Below are positions 46,374-56,118 of a stretch of DNA of 64,000 nt, piece after piece. The stretch is taken from the NCBI GenBank assembly GCA_020638975.1, contig JACKHN010000033.1, forward strand, positions 5,289-69,288. The letters run 5' to 3'. Source of the stretch: Planctomycetaceae bacterium (GTDB taxonomy: Bacteria > Planctomycetota > Planctomycetia > Pirellulales > Pirellulaceae). The translations under genes and the position numbers were made by a program. The first letter of the stretch is position 1; every line of letters begins with the position of its first letter. The notes beneath the pieces are model-generated. The model was not told the DNA's origin and did no database searches. It worked only from the letters and a program-made list of their open reading frames with translations.

Positions 46374-48527
46374 ATGAAACACATGCGTAATCCAAATCGT
46401 AGAGTGGGCTGTGCCCACCGATTTCTCTGGTGGGCACAGCCTACCCTACTGGTCTTGCTGACGTTCGACGCTGCGACAGCCCAAACGTCTTACCCGATGC
46501 TGATGAGCTTAAAGCCGGTGGCGGCTCAGGTTGGTCAGACTTCGGAGCACACGCTCAAGTCGCGTTACACAATGCTCGGTGCGTACGATGTCGTGGTGAC
46601 AGGCGAGGGAGTCACCGGCGAGATCGTTCAACCTGAGGTGAAGGAAGGCGAGAAGCCGAATCTGCAAGAGATCAAGATTCGATTCCAGGTTGCCAGCGAC
46701 GCTTTGCCGGGGGTTCGTGATTTTCGCATCGGAACGCCGACCGGGGTGAGCACGCTCGGCCAGCTTGTAGTTGCCGCGGATGCGGTTGTTCAAGAGGACG
46801 GGGCCAACGACACGAGAGATAAAGCGAACGCCATCACATTGCCAGCGACGGTGTGTGGTGCCATTGAAAAGGCTGAGGATGTCGACTACTTCAAGTTCGC
46901 GGTTGACGCCGGTCAAACACTCAGTTTCCATGTCCGGTCGCAGCGACTACAAGATCGCATTCATGACTTGCAACAGCACGTCGATCCGATCCTGTCGATC
47001 CGCGATGCCAATGGCACGACGCTCGTTGCGTCAGACAACTTCTTCTTCGCTGATCCGTTTGTGCACTATCAATTCAAACACGCGGGCGAGTACTTCCTTG
47101 AGATCCGCGACGTGCGATACCAAGGCAATCAGTATTGGGAGTATGCGATCGAAGTTCATGACCGGCCATTCATTACGAACTTACACCCCATGGCCGTTGG
47201 TCGGGGGCAACAGACCAAGTTCGAGTTGGTCGGATACGAGTTGCCTGAAATCCACGAAGCCTTCGTGAGCATTCCGCTAGATAAATCCACGGGTTCGCAG
47301 TGGTGGGAACTTCCCGTGGGAGATGCGGTCACGAATCCCGCGCCCGTGGTCGTCAGCGATCTTCCCGTATTTACGGAACGCGACGTCGAGAACAACACGG
47401 CAGAAACGGCTCAGCAAGTTTCGCTGCCTGTGGGGATCACCGGTCGCATCGAGTCCGAGAGTGATATTGATTGCTACTCGTTCGCGGCGATGAAAGGGGA
47501 ACGATTCTCCTTTGAAGTTGTCGCTCGACGCCAGCAATCGGCCATCGATTCGCACCTGCGAATTTTGGATACGACGGGCAAGCAATTGACGCTGAATGAC
47601 GACATGCGACTCGGAAAGCGTAACTTCTCTGATTCGCTGGTCGAGAACTGGACGGCGCCGACTGATGGTACATTTGTGATTGAGATTCGCGATCTGCACT
47701 TAAGAGGCGGTGCCGACTTTGTCTACTTTATCCGCGCGACGCGCAGTTTGCCGAGCTTCGAGCTGTACATCGATACGGACAAGACGCAACTCACACCTGG
47801 TACGGGCGGCGTAATCTTCGTTCGCGCGGAACGCAAGAACGGATTCACCGGCGAGATTCAACTGGGCATCGAGGGCTTGCCCGGCGGAGTCGAAGCGTCG
47901 TGCGGTCGCATCTTGGCCGAGAAGGGACAAGATGGCTGCATTGTCCTGACGGCTGCGACCGATGCGAAGATGATGTTGGCAAACGTCCAAATCACCGGCA
48001 AGGCAACGCACGTCGACAGCGATAAGGAATCGCTCGAAATCACGGCCACCGCGTCGCCCTACCAAGAGACGTATCAACCGGGCGGCGGACGCGGGCACTG
48101 GCCGGCGGAAATGCATACGGTCTCGATCGGCGAGCCCGGCGACATCGTTGCCGTGACGCTGAGCGAATACGACGTCAGACTTAAACCGGGTGAATCGAAG
48201 AAGATCGACATCAAGATCGAACGCGCCGAAGGCTTCGACAAGAATGTTACGTTGGATGTGACTTACAATCACCTGAGCAGCGTCTATGGCGACTCGCTGC
48301 CCAAGGGTGTGACGATGGACAAGTCGAAGAGCAAAACTCTGCTCACGGGCAAGACGATCGAAGGGCACATCACGCTAACGGCAGCGAAAGATTCGCCAGC
48401 GGTCGAACGGCAGCAGATTTGTGTGATGGCGAATGTGTCATTGAATTTCGTGATGAAAGCGACTTACGCGTCGAGGCCGTTGTTCATTTCTGTGGATGCG
48501 GCTAGTCCAGAAGGCGAAACCAAATGA
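46374..48527 (+). CDS. Secreted pre-peptidase (PPC) domain protein with a palindromic insert
   Basis: A 717-residue exported protein with two PPC-like domains (about 135-245 and 345-455): DTRDKANAITLPATVCGAI then AEDVDYFKFAVDAGQTLSF, and NTAETAQQVSLPVGITGRI then ESDIDCYSFAAMKGERFSF. A C-terminal Ig-like region follows. Codons 9-26 fall inside a 51-base palindromic repeat (46399-46449) that supplies part of the signal peptide (RVGCAHRFLWWAQPTLL). The ATG lies two bases after the preceding stop and its own stop overlaps the next ATG by four bases, so it is the middle gene of an operon. Confidence 0.82.
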   Translation: MKHMRNPNRRVGCAHRFLWWAQPTLLVLLTFDAATAQTSYPMLMSLKPVAAQVGQTSEHTLKSRYTMLGAYDVVVTGEGVTGEIVQPEVKEGEKPNLQEIKIRFQVASDALPGVRDFRIGTPTGVSTLGQLVVAADAVVQEDGANDTRDKANAITLPATVCGAIEKAEDVDYFKFAVDAGQTLSFHVRSQRLQDRIHDLQQHVDPILSIRDANGTTLVASDNFFFADPFVHYQFKHAGEYFLEIRDVRYQGNQYWEYAIEVHDRPFITNLHPMAVGRGQQTKFELVGYELPEIHEAFVSIPLDKSTGSQWWELPVGDAVTNPAPVVVSDLPVFTERDVENNTAETAQQVSLPVGITGRIESESDIDCYSFAAMKGERFSFEVVARRQQSAIDSHLRILDTTGKQLTLNDDMRLGKRNFSDSLVENWTAPTDGTFVIEIRDLHLRGGADFVYFIRATRSLPSFELYIDTDKTQLTPGTGGVIFVRAERKNGFTGEIQLGIEGLPGGVEASCGRILAEKGQDGCIVLTAATDAKMMLANVQITGKATHVDSDKESLEITATASPYQETYQPGGGRGHWPAEMHTVSIGEPGDIVAVTLSEYDVRLKPGESKKIDIKIERAEGFDKNVTLDVTYNHLSSVYGDSLPKGVTMDKSKSKTLLTGKTIEGHITLTAAKDSPAVERQQICVMANVSLNFVMKATYASRPLFISVDAASPEGETK
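46399..46449. repeat. Palindromic repeat inside a coding sequence
   Basis: Arms at 46399-46419 and 46429-46449 (right arm GGTGGGCACAGCCTACCCTA...) form a 21-base stem with two mismatches and a nine-base loop. It is entirely within codons 9-26 of the PPC-domain protein and keeps the frame open. Confidence 0.85.
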
Positions 48528-49882
48528 GTCGTCGAATCAAGCTGTGTTTAACTGCCTTGGCCCTTCTGACAGCAGTTCCGTTCGCCCAGGCGCAGGACAT
48601 TCGCATTGCGACCTTCAAGGTGGATGCGACTCCCGCGATTGGCACGCCTGTCGCCTACGCTCCGGTGCGCGAGATCCTTGACCCGCTGAGCGCGCGAGGC
48701 ATCGTCTTGCTGGGAGCTGACAAGCCGGTTGTGTTGTGTGCGGTTGATTGGATCGGGATTGGCAACGACGGCTATGACGCATGGCGCGAGAAGCTGGCCG
48801 CAGCGGCTGGTACGACTCCCGATCACGTCGCGGTTCACACCTTGCATCAGCACGATGGTGCGCGCTGCGACTTCACGACCGAACAGTTGCTCGCCGCACG
48901 CGGGCTGGGCGGGCAGCATTTTGATAACGGGTTTCTGCACAAGACGATTGATAGCGTTGCCGCTGCGATTCGTGAGGCACTGGAACATTCACAGCAGGTG
49001 ACCCATGTCGGCGTCGGCAAGGCCAAGGTCGAGCAGGTGGCATCGAATCGGCGAATACTTGGGGCCGATGGCAAGGTGAAGATCATTCGCTGGAGCAAGA
49101 GTTCTGATCCAGCGGCGATTGAGGCGCCAGAAGGCGTGATCGATCCCTATCTGCAATTGATCAGCTTCTGGAATGACGAGACTCCAATCGCTTCATTGAC
49201 GTATTATGCAACGCATCCGCAAAGTTACTATGGCGACGGGGATGTGACTTCGGAGTTCGTGGGACTGGGGCGCGCGGCCCGAGAGGCAGCGCTGCCGCAA
49301 ATCGCCCACATTCACTTCAACGGTGCCAGTGGCAACGTGGCTGCCGGCAAGTACAACGACGGCTCGCACGCGTTGCGACCGATCCTTGCTTCGCGAATTG
49401 AACGGGGAATGCGAGCAGCTTGGGAAGCGACCACAAAGCGACCGATTGCTGCCAGCGACATGGAGTGGCGTGTGGAACCGGTCAAGCTACCGGCGGCCAA
49501 GCATCTCAACGAAACGGAGTTAACAGCTCTGATCGACGACGACAAGGCACCTGCCACCACGCGGCTGAGTTCCGCTTCTCATCTGGCTTGGCTGAAGCGA
49601 AACCAAAGCGGGCTGACGATCGACACCAGTTGTCTGCGACTCGGTGACATCTACATCGTTCAGATGCCCGGCGAATTGTTCATCGAGTATCAACTTGCAG
49701 CGCAAGCAATGCGTCCCAACGACACGGTGTGCATGGCCGCTTACGGTGATTATGGACCGGGCTACATCGGGACCGAGATCGCATATAGCCAAGGCGGCTA
49801 TGAGACGAGCGATCGCGCCTCACGCGTCGCACCGCAGGTGGAAGGCGTGCTCATGGCGGCGATGCAATCGCTACTGCGTTAA
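48524..49882 (+). CDS. Secreted ceramidase-like protein, second copy
   Basis: A 452-residue protein with a signal peptide (LTALALLTAVPFAQAQ) and the same fold as the protein at 33684: ATFKVDATPAIGTPVAYAP, DKPVVLCAVDWIGIGND, the zinc-site pattern VHTLHQHDGARCDF and VQMPGELFIEYQLAAQAM. The HNHSG motif of ordinary ceramidases is changed to LHQHDG, so catalysis may differ. Its ATG overlaps the stop of the PPC gene (ATGA), which places it third in the operon. Confidence 0.8.
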   Translation: MSRRIKLCLTALALLTAVPFAQAQDIRIATFKVDATPAIGTPVAYAPVREILDPLSARGIVLLGADKPVVLCAVDWIGIGNDGYDAWREKLAAAAGTTPDHVAVHTLHQHDGARCDFTTEQLLAARGLGGQHFDNGFLHKTIDSVAAAIREALEHSQQVTHVGVGKAKVEQVASNRRILGADGKVKIIRWSKSSDPAAIEAPEGVIDPYLQLISFWNDETPIASLTYYATHPQSYYGDGDVTSEFVGLGRAAREAALPQIAHIHFNGASGNVAAGKYNDGSHALRPILASRIERGMRAAWEATTKRPIAASDMEWRVEPVKLPAAKHLNETELTALIDDDKAPATTRLSSASHLAWLKRNQSGLTIDTSCLRLGDIYIVQMPGELFIEYQLAAQAMRPNDTVCMAAYGDYGPGYIGTEIAYSQGGYETSDRASRVAPQVEGVLMAAMQSLLR

Positions 49883-49948
49883 CTCAGGCGCACTGAATCA
49901 TTCGTTGAAGTGCTACTGAGAATGGCTGCACGCCTCCTTCCGGTTGGC

Positions 49949-52900
49949 TCACCGGATTGTGCCGCTGAAACCCGTCCCTGTGCGTTTTCTATTGCCAAAT
50001 AATTTCTGCCAGAACGTCACCGCGAATGGAGTGTTTTGGTTGTTCGGCGACGCAGTCGTAGCGTCGAAGAGATCCTGCGGCGAATCTGCCGAAGTCATCT
50101 TGGACGCAACGGCTTCCGTGGATTGTGCGCCAGCGTGGCTCGCGTTCCGCTCGAACGTGCCGAATTGATCATGGACCGTTGGACTTAATCTTTTGGTGGG
50201 AAGGACTGGAATTGATGGTGTCAGTCCCGGCGAAGGAATCGACACGGTCGAGGTGATACCGGCAGTTCCCGTGGGCAAAGTGTTTGATACTGCTGGCGAG
50301 ATCGGCAGAAGCAACAGGTTTGCTTCGCCCTCCGCTTGCGATTCGTCATTCAGGAAGTTGATTACAATCAACGCGTCGATCGGCGCTACGAATCCATCCT
50401 GATTGACGTCGAAATAGAAGCCCCCTGGCGGGCGAGAACTCGGCAGGTGCCCCAACGAACTGGAGTCTGTGGGAGTGTCGACTTCGTTGATGACGATCAA
50501 GACATCCAACGGGACAACATTGCCATCTCCGTCAACATCTAGGGGGTTTACGAAGTTGTGCCACGGTTCGTACGCCAGCGTGGCGGGATTCGTCTGCTTG
50601 AAGGTCATGTACCAAGGCGTGTGCAGCGACCCGCCGGGCGGGACGAAGATATTAAAGTTGCCTTGCAGATCGTAATCGCGAACCGAACCGGCATCCGGAC
50701 CGGCACTGATGGCGACGTACAACTGCTTGTCCGGACCGAAGAGCAAGCTTGGGCCGAAGTCTTCACCGAGCCGCATCGAATTCACTTGCTCCTTTGTCGT
50801 GACGTTGAAACCGAGGATCGCATTGTCAGAAGCGCCAAAGCGGAAACTGATCACGTACAGCGTGCCATCGGGCGCGAAGACGACTCCTTCCGGGTTGTGC
50901 AAGCCAGCGGTTTTACCGGGGGTCGTGTCGCGGTTGCCGTTGTTGAACGCGATCACTTCCACCGCGCCGGTCGTCGTGTCGACGAACTTGAGGATGTAGC
51001 CGGACGGGTCGTTCGACTGGACGATGCTCTCGTCCGCGCTGTAGGAAGTCACATACAACTTGCCGTCCGGGCCAAAGACCAAACCGCGGGGATTGAATGG
51101 CGCGGAGAAGTTACTCGGCCGGAGGTCGCCGATGAATTGGCCCGTCGTGGCGTTGTACTTAGCGATCCGCGGCGAGTCGGCTCCCAAAAAGTCCGCGACG
51201 TACAGCACATTGTCTTTGACGACGATCCCACGCGGCGCGAAGGGCGCTTGCGTATCGCTCTCGCTGACAACCGGCGCCATCGCCGTTCCGTTTCGCCCAT
51301 TGAACCGCAGCACTTCGCCGGCAAAGGGTTGATTCACGTTCTGGTTTACGGCCAGCAAGTTGCCGCCGTTGAACAACAGTCCTCGCGGACCGAGCAATTG
51401 TCCAGGAGCTACAAAGTTGCCGAGATAGCCGCTGTTGGTTTGCACGTCGAATTGTTTGACCGTATCGTCGTTCGGATCGTCGACGTTCGGATCGCCTTGA
51501 TCGCCGATGAACAGGTAATCGCCTCGCAACAATGACACACGGATGTCGCGCGTCGCGGCGTTGCTAGTGTGGTTCCCGTCGTTGACCTGGAAGAGAATCG
51601 TCCGGGTTCCCACATGCGGAATAGCCGGCGCCGGGCTGATGTTCTGGTACTTCACGGCTCGCAAGGCGGTTTGGTAGTTCGCCACGGTATCCGTCCCCAC
51701 CAGCCGTAGCGTCTCGGTGTTTCGATCCCAGAACCCTTTGATCTTCGCCGTATCCATGAACGTAAGAACGTCCTCGTCATTGAACTGAGAGCCTTGTGCA
51801 ATCGCAATCCGAACCGTCGCACCCGTTAGTTGTGGCGAGTCGGTATCGGAAACAACTAGCGTTGAACTGACGTTGGCCGAGTTGTTGCTAAACATCTCGA
51901 CGGCGCTCGCTTCGATTCCACTCAGCGTCGGTGCAGCGCCCGCCGGCGGTGCAAACGCGAGCGTCTTCGGATCTGTGTAGCCGAACGTAAAGTATCCGAT
52001 CGGGCCGGTACTCGCAGTGGCCTCGACCGTGAACTCTTTCGTCGCAACGTCGTAGCTGCGGAGATATCCGTTGCTTTGTCCGCCGAACGGATCGGGATCG
52101 TCCGGCTCGTTCACCGAGACGAACAACTTGCCGTTCGGCCCAAACAGCATTGCGCGAGGATGCAACGGCAGTTCGCTCACGCGGGCAAGGTCGATGTGAT
52201 CCACCTCGGCGAAAGGCGATGACGCCGTTGGATCGAGTACGATGATCTTGTCCAATGCATTCGGGTCCGGCGAGCGAGTGGTCACGTAAAGTTTGCCATC
52301 AGGACCGAACGCCAACGTGCCGGGATTGTGCAAGTTCGGCGTCTCGCCAGCATCCTGCACACCGTCTCCGTTGTTGAACGCGACAACCACCGGCGCGGGG
52401 CTGACTGCATCGATCTTGAGGATCGCGCCATAACCGGGATTCGTCTGGTCGCCGTTCGCATCAATATTCGGATCGTACAGCGTGACGTACAAACTGCCGT
52501 CAGGTCCGAAGACGAGTCCGCGCGGGTGAAACAAGCCGTTGTAACCATTCGCGGTGATCTCGTTCAGAAACGCGCCGGTTGTGGCGTTGTAGCGTCTGAT
52601 ACGTCCGGCGGGAATGGGGCCGCTGGACGGTTGGCTGGATCGCGTGTCGGCGATGTACAATGTGTTGCCGTCAAGCACGATGCCTTCGGGATCAACCGGC
52701 GCGTTCGCGGAGGTGTCCGCCACGACGACCGTTCCATAATCGCTCGTGTCGCCGGCGGGCGGATACCGCAATACGGTTCCCCGTGCCGCACTGCCCGCAA
52801 AGAAACTCCCTTCTTCCCCTTCTCCCTCAACAGGAACAATCTTTCTGCCCACTGCAAGCAACGTCTGGCCGCCCACGAGTAGCATCCCCCCTTCTTCGTG

Positions 52901-54589
52901 ACCGGGAACGATGAACTGGAAGCTGTGAAGCCCGGTGGCGGTGTCCAATCGGAGGAGGGCATCGAAATTTCGGGCCCCGGCCACCCATCGCGTCGTGTAG
53001 AACAAAGCGTTCAAGTCATCTTTGACCAACACGATATCTCGCGTGACCGTATTGCTCGCCGACAATGAGTCATGCACCGTGAAGCTGACGGTCCGCCGGT
53101 CCAGATTCGCCGAGACTTTGGTGTTGGCGTAAAAGACGTTCTGTAACGCAGATCGATAGGCGTCGGCCCGGTCGCGACCGGATAGGGTCAACGTACCAGT
53201 CGCCGCGTCCCACTGCCCCGTAATCGCTCCTTGATTGGTGAAATGCAGGCGATCCTGGTCGCTGTGATAGTTGCCGGTAATGCGTATCGTAGCGCCGGTG
53301 ACGGTGTCGTCGGAGTCCGATACTTGAATGGAATCACTGACTCGGCCAATACCAAGCCCGCGCGAACCGCCATACAAGTGCCCCACGCTTAAAGGACCAT
53401 CGAGCAACAACGGAAACGTCTCGATGCTGGACAACTGAGCCGGGTCAGAGCTCAGATAGGACAACGTCGCGGGGTCCGTGTGGCCGAACGTCACATACGT
53501 CGGTACGACGAGTGATTGCACGTCCGGCGTACTGGCGAAGAAAGTCGCCGTTTCCTGAGTCGCCGGATCGTAGCTCAAGATCGCGCCCGACGAACCTCCA
53601 TCGGAAAGCGACTCCACGAGCACAGGAATGAACAACTTGCCTGCGGGTCCGAAGACCATCGATTGCGCAAAAAGTCGCGTCGGGTGCTTTCCCGGATCAG
53701 TATGCGGGTCGAGATCAAAGTAACTTCGCTCATTTCCGGTAACTGGATCGAGAACCACGATCCGCGTGTTCGCATCGGCTCCGGTCACGATGGGATCGGG
53801 GTGATTGCTCGTCACGTACAGCAGTCCGTCGGGGGCAAAGGCGATCCCCACTGGATTGTGCAAGTCGATCGCTTCGCCTTGCACTGCCTCAGGCTCGCCG
53901 TCGCCGTCGTTCCAGGCGAACGTGCGATAGCCACCCGTTGCGATATCAAAACTCAACACGTATCCCGGCGGGTCGCTGCTGCCAGTTTCCGCGATACTGG
54001 AGACCGTGACGTACAAGCTACCATCCGGTCCGAACACTAAGCCACGCGGTCGAAACTCGGGTAGAAATCCCTGCGGTTGTAATTCGCCAAGGAAATCGCC
54101 GGTCGTGGCGTTGTACTTCGCGATTCTTCCCGCAGACGAATTCTCACGTGTGTCGGCCACATAGGCGATGTTATCACGCACGACAATTCCGGCGGGCGAG
54201 AATGGCGCGTTGGTGTCCTGAAACGGCAAGAGCGCTCCGACAGGTGCGCCAGTTTGACTGTTGTACCGCAGCACTTCACCGTTCTTGGGCAAATCGATGT
54301 TCTGATTGACGACCAGCAGACTTCCCTGATCGAATACCATCCCGCGCGGGCCGTGTAGGCCGGCGCTGCCGGACGCGACGAAGCTGCCGAGGTGAGCGCT
54401 CGTATCGGCGTCGAATTTGTGTACGGAATCCGAAAACGCATCGGCAACATACAGGAAATCGCTGGCCAGCAACTCCCGGCGTTCAAGACTTTCTACCAAC
54501 AATCGTCGCGCGACCTTCCGGCGCCGCTTGCCCTCTCTTCTCGAGAGAAAAAGCCGTTTCTGGCCTTGCACACCTTGGGATTTCCACAT
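49949..54589 (-). CDS. LEPR-XLL surface protein with NHL-like repeats and dockerin
   Basis: A 1546-residue protein. The N-terminus is basic (RREGKRRRKVARR) and is followed by VESLERRELLAS, the LEPR-XLL motif used by planctomycetes on large exported proteins. Three similar blocks of NHL/propeller repeats follow (about 45-385, 545-890 and 1040-1370; repeated signatures such as YVADTRENSSAGRIAKYN and GLVFGPDGSLYVT). They are separated by cadherin-like segments (TVTGATIRITGNYHSDQD, QLTGATVRIAIAQGSQFND). Near 1385-1450 is a type I dockerin pair (DVDGDGNVVPLDVLIVI and DVNQDGFVAPIDALIVI). Likely cell-wall or exo-structure protein. Divergent from an ECF sigma gene. Confidence 0.9.
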   Translation of the reverse strand: MWKSQGVQGQKRLFLSRREGKRRRKVARRLLVESLERRELLASDFLYVADAFSDSVHKFDADTSAHLGSFVASGSAGLHGPRGMVFDQGSLLVVNQNIDLPKNGEVLRYNSQTGAPVGALLPFQDTNAPFSPAGIVVRDNIAYVADTRENSSAGRIAKYNATTGDFLGELQPQGFLPEFRPRGLVFGPDGSLYVTVSSIAETGSSDPPGYVLSFDIATGGYRTFAWNDGDGEPEAVQGEAIDLHNPVGIAFAPDGLLYVTSNHPDPIVTGADANTRIVVLDPVTGNERSYFDLDPHTDPGKHPTRLFAQSMVFGPAGKLFIPVLVESLSDGGSSGAILSYDPATQETATFFASTPDVQSLVVPTYVTFGHTDPATLSYLSSDPAQLSSIETFPLLLDGPLSVGHLYGGSRGLGIGRVSDSIQVSDSDDTVTGATIRITGNYHSDQDRLHFTNQGAITGQWDAATGTLTLSGRDRADAYRSALQNVFYANTKVSANLDRRTVSFTVHDSLSASNTVTRDIVLVKDDLNALFYTTRWVAGARNFDALLRLDTATGLHSFQFIVPGHEEGGMLLVGGQTLLAVGRKIVPVEGEGEEGSFFAGSAARGTVLRYPPAGDTSDYGTVVVADTSANAPVDPEGIVLDGNTLYIADTRSSQPSSGPIPAGRIRRYNATTGAFLNEITANGYNGLFHPRGLVFGPDGSLYVTLYDPNIDANGDQTNPGYGAILKIDAVSPAPVVVAFNNGDGVQDAGETPNLHNPGTLAFGPDGKLYVTTRSPDPNALDKIIVLDPTASSPFAEVDHIDLARVSELPLHPRAMLFGPNGKLFVSVNEPDDPDPFGGQSNGYLRSYDVATKEFTVEATASTGPIGYFTFGYTDPKTLAFAPPAGAAPTLSGIEASAVEMFSNNSANVSSTLVVSDTDSPQLTGATVRIAIAQGSQFNDEDVLTFMDTAKIKGFWDRNTETLRLVGTDTVANYQTALRAVKYQNISPAPAIPHVGTRTILFQVNDGNHTSNAATRDIRVSLLRGDYLFIGDQGDPNVDDPNDDTVKQFDVQTNSGYLGNFVAPGQLLGPRGLLFNGGNLLAVNQNVNQPFAGEVLRFNGRNGTAMAPVVSESDTQAPFAPRGIVVKDNVLYVADFLGADSPRIAKYNATTGQFIGDLRPSNFSAPFNPRGLVFGPDGKLYVTSYSADESIVQSNDPSGYILKFVDTTTGAVEVIAFNNGNRDTTPGKTAGLHNPEGVVFAPDGTLYVISFRFGASDNAILGFNVTTKEQVNSMRLGEDFGPSLLFGPDKQLYVAISAGPDAGSVRDYDLQGNFNIFVPPGGSLHTPWYMTFKQTNPATLAYEPWHNFVNPLDVDGDGNVVPLDVLIVINEVDTPTDSSSLGHLPSSRPPGGFYFDVNQDGFVAPIDALIVINFLNDESQAEGEANLLLLPISPAVSNTLPTGTAGITSTVSIPSPGLTPSIPVLPTKRLSPTVHDQFGTFERNASHAGAQSTEAVASKMTSADSPQDLFDATTASPNNQNTPFAVTFWQKLFGNRKRTGTGFSGTIR

Positions 54590-54773
54590 CGCCCGTTTCC
54601 TCGTCCGAACCGACCACAGAACGCTCTATCCCTCCTAATTGCGCCTTGGCCGAATCTGGCAACAGGGGACTTTTCCAATGCGTCCTTCTTTCTGGCAGGC
54701 CACGGCTCGCTCGATTAGAGTAGAATGAGCAACCGGCTTGAGAACTAAACGGGGCACAAAGCGGCGCACGGAA

Positions 54774-55448
54774 ATGGAGTACTCAACGCAAGGCAACGGA
54801 ACGACTTGGAACGGTGGCGAAGAAACCGACCGGCTTTTGACCTCGGCCGCTCGCGGCAATACCAAAGATCTCGAAAGGCTGCTCGGTCTCCACACGGGAC
54901 GTCTGACCCGCATGATCGCGTTGCGCATCGACTCGCGGCTATCGCGCCGGATAGACGTCGAGGACGTGATCCAGGAAGTTCACTTGCAGGCTGCTCAACA
55001 CCTGTCAGCCTACCTCCGCACGCCCGATGTGCCGTTTTACTTATGGCTGCGAGGCGTCACTGCCAACGTGTTGCTGGAACTGCATCGCCGGCATTTGGGG
55101 ACCAAGATGCGGGACGCGCGCCGTGAAGTCTCGATATCGCGGGGTCAGGTTCCCGAAGCGTCGTCGCAGGTTCTGGCTTGGGATCTAGCGGATTCCAGCA
55201 CCAGCCCCAGCAACGCAGCCATGAAAGCCGAGCGGCAGTCACAGCTTCAACAGGTCGTCGACCGCTTACCCGTGTCGGACAAGGAAGTGTTATCGCTACG
55301 CCACTTCGAGCAACTCACGCCTTCGGAAACGGCACAAGTCCTACAAATCAGTGAGAAAGCCGCGGGTATGCGTTACGTGCGAGCTCTCAAACGTCTCCGC
55401 GAAGAGTTGGCGGCAACTCCCGGTGGTCTCTCTGACTGGCGCCTTTAG
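54774..55448 (+). CDS. ECF-type sigma factor
   Basis: A 224-residue sigma-70 family protein. Region 2 contains RRIDVEDVIQEVHLQAAQHL (about 58-77). Region 4 contains LPVSDKEVLSLRHFEQLTPS and ETAQVLQISEKAAGMRYVRAL (about 173-215). This is the planctomycete ECF group found next to Ser/Thr kinases. The product would direct RNA polymerase to a small stress or envelope regulon. The start at 54774 (ATG) lacks a clear ribosome binding site; an in-frame TTG lies at 54738. It precedes the kinase gene by about 670 bases and is read the same way. Confidence 0.85.
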   Translation: MEYSTQGNGTTWNGGEETDRLLTSAARGNTKDLERLLGLHTGRLTRMIALRIDSRLSRRIDVEDVIQEVHLQAAQHLSAYLRTPDVPFYLWLRGVTANVLLELHRRHLGTKMRDARREVSISRGQVPEASSQVLAWDLADSSTSPSNAAMKAERQSQLQQVVDRLPVSDKEVLSLRHFEQLTPSETAQVLQISEKAAGMRYVRALKRLREELAATPGGLSDWRL

Positions 55449-55481
55449 CAGGCAATCGCGGCGATACCACTTGCCTTCGAT

Positions 55482-55802
55482 TCAATACAGCGTTGCCGCC
55501 GTAACTTGACGCGTCGCAGGATCGTAGAACACGAGGACCGTGGATTGCTTCTGGAAGGCCAGCAGCAGAACCTGGACCAGTGCATCGGCTGAGTGATTGC
55601 CGGTCATCAGGTAGACGGACTGGTCACGTATGAAAAAACTAAACGCACCGTTGGCCTGTGTAAGCAGGTTCGTGATCTTGCCACTGAGGGCTGCGGCATT
55701 TACCCCAACTGCTTGCTTGATGCTATCTGGCAGGCCGCTCGCTTCGATTGCGTGCCGGAACACATCAACGGGATCGGTGTTGTTTTTCGTGCGACTTGTC
55801 AT
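55482..55802 (-). CDS. Hypothetical protein (106 aa)
   Basis: A 106-residue cytoplasmic-type protein starting after GGGAGGAG, a strong ribosome binding site. The middle is helical (IKQAVGVNAAALSGKITNLL) and the end forms strands (QSTVLVFYDPATRQVTAATL). No known domain. It is read opposite to the sigma factor and kinase genes between which it sits. The ~315 bases between it and the kinase start hold no other gene that I can see. Confidence 0.6.
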   Translation of the reverse strand: MTSRTKNNTDPVDVFRHAIEASGLPDSIKQAVGVNAAALSGKITNLLTQANGAFSFFIRDQSVYLMTGNHSADALVQVLLLAFQKQSTVLVFYDPATRQVTAATLY

Positions 55803-56118
55803 AGGGCTCCTCCCAAGGGAAAGTTGAAACCACAATCAACCAATTGCGCGACCGACAGGGTTGGCAACAGGCTTTTTTAGGCGAAGTCCGCAGGAACTCG
55901 ATTCCAGTGCCAACCAGATACGGCCAACCATGCACGAATATGCGGACTTCTCCCGCCGGCGAAGCGTACCGGTGCTGTTGCCAACGGAATGCCTGCGCAA
56001 CTAGGACTACAGCGAGAGTTCGTTGTGCCGCGATCCGCGTTCGGGTGGCCAATTGGTTCCCGGCAAGTGCCAGGCGACCTTACGGACTGCTAGACTTGAA
56101 CGCCTCAAGAGGTGCATT

